Below are positions 1-4,909 of a stretch of DNA of 6,223 nt, in pieces. This stretch comes from Minisyncoccota bacterium. Its GTDB lineage: Bacteria > Patescibacteriota > Microgenomatia > UBA1400 > PJMF01. Position numbers and translations under genes: made by a program. The DNA is taken from NCBI GenBank assembly GCA_003518205.1, contig DOZC01000048.1, positions 1-6,223 of the forward strand, given 5' to 3'. The notes beneath the pieces were generated by a model. The model worked only from the letters and a program-made list of their open reading frames with translations, ran no database searches and had not been told where the DNA came from. Position 1 is the first letter of the stretch; every line of letters starts with the position of its first letter.

Positions 1-1310
1 GGGCAACTACATTGCGCAACATAACCGCATCTGTCGGTACAATTCAGTAATGGAATAATTGCATTTGGTGGATAGCCGCCACAATCACTTGGACCAGTGA
101 TTATTTCAGATTTTTTTAAAGAACATTCGGTTGGACAAAAACATTTTTCCTCGGCATTACACATCTCATCGCAACTTGCTAGAAGTCGGAAGGCTGGCAC
201 CGGTTGAGGTGTAACACTGGGTTGAGCCAATAAAGTTTGAGTTGGAACTGGGGTTGAGGTTAATATGGATGTCGGGGTCAGGGTTGGGTTGTACTTTGCA
301 TTACTTTTTTCAGCTTCTTGGAAACATTTGGTTGGGCTATCAAATTGCTCATTCACAATACTTTTTTTACCCCAAACATCAACTCCACAACTTCGCAAAA
401 TATGGTCTTCACACCAATATCTTCCATTCACACCAGTAGTTTTGCAAGCCAAATCAACATCAGCTTGATATTCAACTTTCAAACCGTCGCAACTTAAACC
501 ATCAGCGCTACATCTATTTTGACAAGTTCGGGCTTTTATTCCGGTCAAAACCCCATTTGAATATTGACACACATTTTCAGTATTAGTACTCAAATCACAC
601 CATACATCGCCATATTTTTTGCACTGCTGAATTATTAATGTATCTATTCCTCCCACTCCACCCACTGTTGTGGGAGTTGGCTCAGCTGGCTGAGTAGGAG
701 CTGGGGTAGGACCACACATATAGCCTCTAGCCCGGCAGTTGGTTTTCTCTCCATCACTTGCCGATACAAAAATGGCTCTATTTTGTGACCAAATACATTC
801 CACACAATCATTGACTCCACCACCTTTGCAAGCAAAACCACCAACTGGCACACTGCCACCTTGGCCCTGGTTATTTTCGCCACATTTGTGTTGACTGGGG
901 TCATGATATTTTGAATAATCACTATTTTTACCTGGACCACACCATAATCCGGCGCAAGCATCATCGTTTTTCTCCTCAGCACCTCTCAAAATACCATCGC
1001 CAGATTTAACACATCTACGACAATCACCCAAGTTGGTGCCGGCGCAATACGTTTGACCTTCTTTGGCAAAACCGTCGCATTCTGATCCCACGCCGTAAGG
1101 AGTGGGAGTGGGAGTAACTGAGGGTAATAAGCTCACCCAAACTCCAGAGGGAGTCGGTGTTCCTGAGGGTAGCCATATTTCCATCGGAGCTGCCCATTGT
1201 CTAATATCTTGACCCATTTGAACTAGCAAGAAAGCTGAAACCAAACCCACACTCATGAGCAGTAAGATAATGGCCAATATGACAGATTTTAACTTGTGGA
1301 CTCTACCCAA
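1..1310 (-). CDS. Cys-rich, Thr/Pro-linked surface protein with N-terminal membrane anchor (3' end outside window)
   Basis: I do not recognise a named family. The minus-strand frame is open without a stop from 1454 to the window edge. With the TTG at 1310-1308 as start, 436 residues are visible. Residues 1-8 are basic and residues 9-30 are a continuous hydrophobic stretch: a signal anchor or signal peptide with no lipobox Cys. The rest should be outside the membrane. Thr/Pro-rich spacers (about 48-71, 201-221, 341-372) separate cysteine clusters, with 32 Cys in total. Residues 89-126 and 161-201 are two diverged copies of one module (C-x7-C-x2-C-x18/19-C-x4/6-C-G-P). Around 230 and 289 two further segments share a CK...G...WC pattern, and 382-436 holds ten more Cys. 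The start is uncertain: no ATG or GTG precedes the anchor in frame, and an ATG at 1342-1340 is one base out of frame at a G-run. Coding is supported by the regular Cys pattern and unbroken frame; disulphide-stabilised surface binding or adhesion is only inference. Confidence 0.85.
   Translation of the reverse strand, partial: MGRVHKLKSVILAIILLLMSVGLVSAFLLVQMGQDIRQWAAPMEIWLPSGTPTPSGVWVSLLPSVTPTPTPYGVGSECDGFAKEGQTYCAGTNLGDCRRCVKSGDGILRGAEEKNDDACAGLWCGPGKNSDYSKYHDPSQHKCGENNQGQGGSVPVGGFACKGGGVNDCVECIWSQNRAIFVSASDGEKTNCRARGYMCGPTPAPTQPAEPTPTTVGGVGGIDTLIIQQCKKYGDVWCDLSTNTENVCQYSNGVLTGIKARTCQNRCSADGLSCDGLKVEYQADVDLACKTTGVNGRYWCEDHILRSCGVDVWGKKSIVNEQFDSPTKCFQEAEKSNAKYNPTLTPTSILTSTPVPTQTLLAQPSVTPQPVPAFRLLASCDEMCNAEEKCFCPTECSLKKSEIITGPSDCGGYPPNAIIPLLNCTDRCGYVAQCSC
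708..830 (-). repeat. Cys module, copy 2 (protein repeat)
   Basis: Encodes residues 161-201. Pattern: C, 7 residues, C, 2 residues, C, 19 residues, C, 6 residues, C-G-P. It matches copy 1 in its first three cysteine spacings and in the closing CGP. A Pro/Thr-rich spacer follows immediately, so the CGP probably marks the domain boundary. Confidence 0.65.
933..1046 (-). repeat. Cys module, copy 1 (protein repeat)
   Basis: Encodes residues 89-126 of the Cys-rich surface protein (TTG numbering). Pattern: C, 7 residues, D-ending spacer then C, 2 residues, C, 18 residues, C, 4 residues, C-G-P. The first three cysteine spacings are identical to copy 2, and both copies end in CGP. The two copies have diverged in sequence, so this is an old duplication within the gene. 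Confidence 0.65.
1099..1115. repeat. 6-bp tandem repeat coding for Thr-Pro spacer
   Basis: The plus strand reads about 2.8 copies of a GGAGTG unit. On the minus strand this encodes the alternating Thr-Pro spacer just before the first Cys cluster of the surface protein. A six-base unit keeps the frame, so copy changes would alter only spacer length. Confidence 0.6.
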
Positions 1311-1333
1311 CTTAAAAACTGAATCCTGAGCTG

Positions 1334-1342
1334 CCCCCCCAT
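1334..1342 (-). other. ATG followed by G homopolymer, one base out of frame with the Cys-rich gene
   Basis: The plus strand has seven C at 1334-1340. On the minus strand this is an ATG (1342-1340) whose G is the first of seven G. As given, this ATG encodes only a 17-residue peptide before a TAA. One extra G would join it in frame to the Cys-rich gene and add residues (MGGAAQDSVFK) just before the TTG-start protein. This is either a homopolymer indel in the assembly or a slippage-prone on/off tract. Confidence 0.55.
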
Positions 1343-1508
1343 AGAATAAGTCTTGTGATGTTCTGGTGGAGTGAGCGGTAGTGATAATGGAACCAGATTT
1401 TAGACTCTTCTTTAGAGCCCGACCAAAATTTGAAGGACCCCAGTGACTTTTGACTTATTAAGCTTGCTCAGATCAAATGACTGAGGTTTTATTTTGGAAG
1501 GCAAAGAC

Positions 1509-1539
1509 ATATCAACACCACAATAAAGTGGCTTGATAT
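1509..1539. promoter_or_regulatory. 31-bp imperfect palindrome in divergent intergenic region
   Basis: Outer arms ATATCAA (1509-1515) and TTGATAT (1533-1539) pair over 7 bp. Inner arms CCAC (1518-1521) and GTGG (1528-1531) pair over 4 bp around a 6-base loop. No T-run follows on either strand, so it does not look like a terminator. Its place between two divergent genes suits an operator for a dimeric regulator or an mRNA leader hairpin. TTGATA in each arm could also serve as a -35 element. No regulator gene is visible nearby. Confidence 0.4.
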
Positions 1540-1610
1540 AGAGTTTACAGGTTTGAAGTCAGAGTTGGCAATCATCAAGAAAATATGTATCTAGTGTCAG
1601 CGAATAATGA

Positions 1611-1639
1611 GTGACAGTTCTGATAATTTCTGATATGGT
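1611..1639 (+). promoter_or_regulatory. Possible sigma-70 promoter for the SurA_N-type gene
   Basis: GTGACA (1611-1616, five of six matches to the -35 consensus) lies 17 bp before TATGGT (1634-1639, four of six matches to the -10). This would start transcription near 1646 and leave a leader of roughly 85 bases. The spacer contains TTCTGATA twice (1618-1625 and 1628-1635), exactly 10 bp apart, which could be a binding site on one face of the helix. This is weak evidence; other AT-rich positions downstream could also act. Confidence 0.3.
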
Positions 1640-1700
1640 ATGAAACAGCCAGTTGAGCTAGAATTGGGCGACTGTTTTCAAGGGTAAAAATTGGTAAATA

Positions 1701-1716
1701 TTAAAAATATTTTTAA
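1701..1716. repeat. AT-only perfect palindrome upstream of the SurA_N-type gene
   Basis: TTAAAAATATTTTTAA is a perfect 16-bp palindrome ending 15 bp before the ATG at 1732. In RNA it would form only a weak AU hairpin over the ribosome-binding area. In DNA it could bind an AT-preferring protein. Chance occurrence in such AT-rich sequence is quite possible. Confidence 0.35.
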
Positions 1717-1731
1717 AGAAAGTCACATATT

Positions 1732-2514
1732 ATGTCAAAACCAACTAAATCTGCCAAGTCAGCCAAATCAGCCAAAATTACTTCGGCCCGTTCTGCAGCT
1801 CGACCGATTGTTCGAACCACCAATCAACTAGCTCAAGCATTGCAAAAAACTTCTGCGGCGATGCCAAAAATTAATTTGAGTTCTCCACGCCGTCTCAACC
1901 AAATCTTAATTGCAGCTTGGGTGGTAGTGATTGCAGTGGCTCTATTCTATTTCCGAGGTCAATTTATTGTGGCCACCGTTAATGGTCAACCGATTTTCCG
2001 ATCCGCGCTCATCAGTTCATTAGAGTTGCGTTATGGCAAAGAAACTTTGGATACTTTGGTATTGGAGACGCTGGTGCGCCAGGAGGCGGCCGCCAAGAAA
2101 ATCTCAGTCACCAATGATGAGTTGGAGGCTGAAGTTCAAAAATTGGCCGACAATTTGAAATCTCAAAGCCAAGACCTAGATCAGCTTTTAAGTTTGGAAG
2201 GTATGACTCGGGATTCTCTCAAAGATCAACTTAAGCTGCAATTATTAGTCGAAAAAATGGTGGACAAATCCACTGTGGCAGTGACTGATGAAGAAGTGGC
2301 TAAGTATTTAACTGAGAACAAAGCCTATTTGCCTAAAGATGCCAAACCAGAAACTCTGGCTCCTGAAGTGAAAGCTCAGCTAGAGCAACAAAAACTTTCT
2401 GCCAAAACTCAGGAATTGCTCAAAGAGTTACAAACTCGGGCTAAAATTAACAATTGGCTATTTAAAACCAAACCGGCCGGAGTTGCCCCTGCTGAACCCA
2501 CTACAGCAAAATAA
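1732..2514 (+). CDS. Membrane-anchored SurA_N-type chaperone-like protein lacking a parvulin domain
   Basis: 260 residues. Residues 1-55 are a cytoplasmic-type tail rich in Lys, Ser and Ala, starting with KSA repeats. Residues about 57-74 are one hydrophobic helix preceded by RR, giving an inside-to-outside single-pass anchor. Residues about 80-240 resemble the SurA/PrsA N-terminal domain: the opening VNGQPIFRSAL segment, a helix with LVLETLVRQEAAAKK, the VTNDELEAEV motif, then the VTDEEVAKYL helix after a long charged region. SurA and PrsA proteins normally continue into a PpiC rotamase domain; here the chain ends in a short Ala/Pro tail with no such domain. The likely role is holding or folding secreted proteins at the outer face of the membrane, without proline isomerase activity. 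No strong Shine-Dalgarno precedes the ATG (only AAAGAAAG about 9 bases upstream). It is divergent from the Cys-rich gene, a possible client (inference). Confidence 0.8.
   Translation: MSKPTKSAKSAKSAKITSARSAARPIVRTTNQLAQALQKTSAAMPKINLSSPRRLNQILIAAWVVVIAVALFYFRGQFIVATVNGQPIFRSALISSLELRYGKETLDTLVLETLVRQEAAAKKISVTNDELEAEVQKLADNLKSQSQDLDQLLSLEGMTRDSLKDQLKLQLLVEKMVDKSTVAVTDEEVAKYLTENKAYLPKDAKPETLAPEVKAQLEQQKLSAKTQELLKELQTRAKINNWLFKTKPAGVAPAEPTTAK
1747..1776 (+). repeat. 9-bp tandem repeat coding for Lys-Ser-Ala units
   Basis: Three and a third copies of a nine-base unit (AAATCTGCC, AAGTCAGCC, AAATCAGCC, AAA) encode KSAKSAKSAK at residues 6-15. The units differ at synonymous third positions. The repeat forms the basic start of the cytoplasmic tail of the SurA_N-type protein. 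Confidence 0.75.
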
Positions 2515-2518
2515 TTAA

Positions 2519-4348
2519 TTAATCATCGCTGGAAAGTACGGCTAAAAAGGCCTCTTGATTAAGTTGGACCCGACCGATCTGTTTTAAGCGCTTTTTGCCC
2601 TTGGCTTGCTTCTTCAAAAGCTTCATGCGGCGAGTTCGATCTCCGCCGTAAAGTTTGGCGGTGACATCTTTACGATGAGCTTTGATAGTTTCTCTGGCAA
2701 TGACTTTACCACCGATGGCAGCCTGAATTGGAACTTCAAATAACTGTTGAGGAATGACTTCTTTAAGTTTTTTAACCAAATTGCGGCCGCGTTGCTCGGC
2801 TAAATCTCGGACTGAAATAAAACTTAAGGCTTCAACAATTTCGTGATTCGCCAAAATGCTGACTTTGATAGCATCAACTGGTTGATAACTCCTGAGTTCA
2901 TATTCTAGTGAAGCATAGCCAGAAGTTACTGATTTAAGTTTGTCGTGAAAGTCAGTGATGAGCTCGGCCAAAGGTACGGTGTATTCTAGTTGAGTTCGGC
3001 TGCCGGCACTTAAAGTATTGCGCAGTTCACCACGTTTTTCGCGAGTTAGTTTTAAAACCGGACCAACATAGGCTTCGGGTACAAAAATCAGGACTTTAGC
3101 GATGGGTTCCAAAATTTTGGCGATAAGACTGGGGTCGGGAAATTCGGCGGGATTATTGACAGTCAAAGTTGTTCCGGTGGTGGTCAAAACCTGATAACTG
3201 ACTGATGGGGCAGTGGCGATCAAGTCTAAATCAAACTCACGCTGCAGGCGTTCGCGCACGACTTCAGCATGAAAAATGCCTAAGAAACCCACTCGTAAAC
3301 CATTACCCAAGGCCAAGGAGTGAGTACTTTGATATTTGAGAGCACTGTCATGCATGACTAATTTACCCATAGCTTCTTTGAGATTGACAAAATCATTGGT
3401 ATCGATTGGGTAAAGCTCCATAAACACCATTGGAGTTGGTTCTTTGTAACCCGGTAAGGGTTGAACTCGATCTTTGGCAGCGGCCGTAGTTAAAGTGTCA
3501 CCAATTTTAAGTAAAGCCGTATCTTTTAAACCAGTGGCCACATAACCCACCTCGCCTTGATGAAGCACTGGAGTTTTAGTGCGCTCAGGATTAAAGTAAC
3601 CGATCTCAATGGGACTGAGATTAACTCTGGAAGATCGCAAATAAAGCGGAGTTTTTTCGATTAATTCACCATCAACAACCCTAACATAAGCAATCGAACC
3701 TTGGTGGTTGTCAAAAACTGACGTAATCACTAGGGCGCGCAAATCTGAAGGAGTGGCAGTGAGTGAGGTTCCGACTGGAGCCGGAATTCGATCGATAATT
3801 GCTGTTAAAACTGCTGTCACCCCTTGGCCAGTTTTGGCAGAAACAAACAACAAATTTTCTTCTGGTTGATTGAGAAGTTCGAGACATTCCAAAATAGTTT
3901 GATCCAAATCTGCTGAAGGTAAATCGATTTTATTAATGACTGGAATAATCGTTAAACCCAAATCTAAGGCTTTTTGATAGTTAGCCAAAGTTTGAGCTTG
4001 AATGCCTTGAGAAGCATCAATGAGCAAAATAGCACCTTCGCAGGCAGCTAGAGAACGACTGACTTCATAACCAAAATCCACATGTCCGGGAGTATCGATG
4101 AGATTGAGTTCGTAGGTTTTGCCCTGGTGGTCATAGCGCATCCGCACCGGAGCCAGTTTGATAGTAACGCCTTTTTCTTTTTCGATGGGATTGGAGTCCA
4201 TCATTCTTTCAGTAAAATTCAGATCAGAAACTGTATGAGTGGCTTTCAAAAAAGCATCAGTCAAAGTAGTTTTGCCATGATCAATATGAGCAATGATGGA
4301 AAAATTGCGGATGGCTGAAGTATCTTTGGGATATAGCTGGACAGACAT
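2519..4348 (-). CDS. lepA: Elongation factor 4 (LepA), ribosome-associated translation GTPase
   Basis: 609 residues, close to the family length of about 600. LepA binds ribosomes and can back-translocate tRNAs or help initiation and assembly under stress; it is cytoplasmic or membrane-associated. GTPase motifs are complete: P-loop AHIDHGKT (20-27), switch I KGVTIK (59-64), DTPGH (85-89, with the catalytic His), NKID (139-142) and SAK (170-172). A beta-barrel domain II follows (about 200-290), then PMVFMELYP (306-314), GFLGIFHAE (354-362) and the EF-G-like domain V near GYASLEYEL. The LepA-specific C-terminal domain is clear: AAIGGKVIARETIKAHRKDV, then YGGD...RRMKLLKKQAKGKKR and QEAFLAVL. This excludes EF-G and BipA. 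The P-loop has GKTTL where typical LepA has GKSTL, and VHRD is replaced by SVRD, so it is a diverged but intact copy. It lies 98 bp after rpsT on the same strand and is probably cotranscribed. There is no clear Shine-Dalgarno before the ATG. Confidence 0.97.
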   Translation of the reverse strand: MSVQLYPKDTSAIRNFSIIAHIDHGKTTLTDAFLKATHTVSDLNFTERMMDSNPIEKEKGVTIKLAPVRMRYDHQGKTYELNLIDTPGHVDFGYEVSRSLAACEGAILLIDASQGIQAQTLANYQKALDLGLTIIPVINKIDLPSADLDQTILECLELLNQPEENLLFVSAKTGQGVTAVLTAIIDRIPAPVGTSLTATPSDLRALVITSVFDNHQGSIAYVRVVDGELIEKTPLYLRSSRVNLSPIEIGYFNPERTKTPVLHQGEVGYVATGLKDTALLKIGDTLTTAAAKDRVQPLPGYKEPTPMVFMELYPIDTNDFVNLKEAMGKLVMHDSALKYQSTHSLALGNGLRVGFLGIFHAEVVRERLQREFDLDLIATAPSVSYQVLTTTGTTLTVNNPAEFPDPSLIAKILEPIAKVLIFVPEAYVGPVLKLTREKRGELRNTLSAGSRTQLEYTVPLAELITDFHDKLKSVTSGYASLEYELRSYQPVDAIKVSILANHEIVEALSFISVRDLAEQRGRNLVKKLKEVIPQQLFEVPIQAAIGGKVIARETIKAHRKDVTAKLYGGDRTRRMKLLKKQAKGKKRLKQIGRVQLNQEAFLAVLSSDD

Positions 4349-4429
4349 AGATCAGATTTTCAGTCACAGGTTGGCTTTACAAAGCTCTCGCTGAGTTGGA
4401 ACCAAAATTCAAAAATTCGACTACCGCAA

Positions 4430-4448
4430 AGATTTTGATTCAAAATCT
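4430..4448 (-). terminator. AT-rich hairpin at the rpsT stop codon (possible weak terminator or attenuator)
   Basis: AGATTTTG, a 3-base loop and CAAAATCT form an 8-bp perfect stem that overlaps the rpsT stop codon (4449-4447). On the minus strand only a short T stretch follows before GC bases, so full termination is unlikely. It may reduce read-through into lepA or protect the rpsT 3' end. On the plus strand a run of T follows closely, but no plus-strand gene ends here. Confidence 0.3.
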
Positions 4449-4791
4449 AAACAGATTTTTTCTTGGAAGTGACTTTTTTAGCGGCAGTTTTTTTACCAGC
4501 AGCTTTCTTTTTAGCAACGGTCTTTGCAGGTTTAATCAATTTAGTTGTCTCGGCTGGGGTGGCGATAACTTTGCTGATTTGACTCTTCATTCGAGCGGCC
4601 TTGTTTTTGTGAATGACATTTTTTTTCACTGCTCGATCAATCTTTGAAAAAGCCGCCGCCGCGGTTTCAGCGGTTGGGAGTTTAAAAACTTTGTCAATGA
4701 AAGTTTTCAACAAAGACTTGGTGCGCCGATTGGTCAGAGTTTTCTTTTTACTGACTCGCAGGGCTTTTTTGGCATTAGCTAGGATTGGCAT
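4447..4791 (-). CDS. rpsT: Small ribosomal subunit protein S20 with Lys/Ala-rich C-terminal tail
   Basis: 114 residues from the ATG at 4791-4789. S20 is a primary 16S rRNA binder in the 30S subunit. The family core is residues 1-77: MPILANAKKALRVSKKK opening, the NRRTKSLLKT helix, then the signature IDRAVKKNVIHKNKAARMKS (51-70). The frame extends upstream to a TTG at 4800, but that TTG overlaps the -10 box and family S20 proteins start with MP, so the ATG is preferred. Residues about 78-114 are an added tail of Lys/Ala/Thr repeats, like histone H1 or AlgP tails; ordinary S20 ends near 85-90. The tail may make extra rRNA or DNA contacts (inference). The predicted transcription start lies 0-2 bases before the ATG, so the mRNA looks leaderless. 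The gene is divergent from murJ and followed by lepA. Confidence 0.95.
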   Translation of the reverse strand: MPILANAKKALRVSKKKTLTNRRTKSLLKTFIDKVFKLPTAETAAAAFSKIDRAVKKNVIHKNKAARMKSQISKVIATPAETTKLIKPAKTVAKKKAAGKKTAAKKVTSKKKSV

Positions 4792-4799
4792 AGGCCGCA

Positions 4800-4828
4800 A
4801 TTATACCAGGGCTGACTCGAAGCTGCAA
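4800..4828 (-). promoter_or_regulatory. Extended -10 promoter giving a leaderless rpsT mRNA
   Basis: On the minus strand TGGTATAAT contains a perfect TATAAT (4805-4800) with the TG extension (4808-4807). A weak -35, TTGCAG (4828-4823), lies 17 bp upstream. The normal start distance puts +1 at about 4793, one or two bases before the rpsT ATG at 4791. That leaves no room for a Shine-Dalgarno. Confidence 0.65.
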
Positions 4829-4839
4829 ACCAAATTTCC

Positions 4840-4870
4840 CTGACCCAGAATTAGTGAAAGTGAATATAAT
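4840..4870 (+). promoter_or_regulatory. Promoter for murJ
   Basis: A perfect TATAAT lies at 4865-4870. The best -35 is CTGACC (4840-4845, four of six matches) with a long 19-bp spacer. The expected start near 4877 gives a leader of about 33 bases before the murJ ATG, without an AGGAG-like site. This promoter stands back-to-back with the rpsT promoter; the two -35 regions are about 12 bp apart, so mutual influence is possible. Confidence 0.5.
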
Positions 4871-4909
4871 ATGGCTTAGAAGTCGCTCTCAGCAATTCAG
4901 AATTCAACC

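Noticed and set aside
242..468. Two overlapping plus-strand open frames of about 65 codons
   Set aside because: Both lie antisense to the Cys-rich gene, overlap each other and show no family features.
644..982. Minus-strand open frame of 112 codons starting with MLRRKTMM
   Set aside because: It is a shifted frame inside the Cys-rich gene; the correct minus-strand frame carries the regular Cys and Thr/Pro pattern across the whole region.
1..1454. Alternative genetic code (TGA read as Gly) to explain the missing start
   Set aside because: No gene in the window needs TGA readthrough; all complete frames end at TAA or TAG without internal TGA, and the frame above the surface gene also meets TAA stops.
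1467..1485. CTCAG / CTGAG inverted repeat as a terminator
   Set aside because: Only 5 bp of stem with a 9-base loop and no T-run; likely chance.
1486..1515. Minus-strand promoter TTGATA plus TAAAAC for the Cys-rich gene
   Set aside because: Spacing is acceptable but the -10 match is poor; not strong enough to list as a feature.
4082..4318. Plus-strand open frame of 78 codons
   Set aside because: Antisense to the GTPase domain of lepA, which is certain from its motifs.
2519..4348. EF-G or BipA/TypA instead of LepA
   Set aside because: The LepA-specific C-terminal domain with YGGD, GKKR and QEAFLAVL motifs is present and EF-G domain IV is absent.
4792..4800. TTG start adding three residues to S20
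   Set aside because: It overlaps the -10 box and falls before the predicted transcription start; family S20 proteins begin with MP at the ATG at 4791.
4396..4843. Plus-strand open frames of 83 and 76 codons
   Set aside because: Antisense to rpsT; their Phe/Ser-rich sequence is the mirror of the Lys-rich S20 codons.
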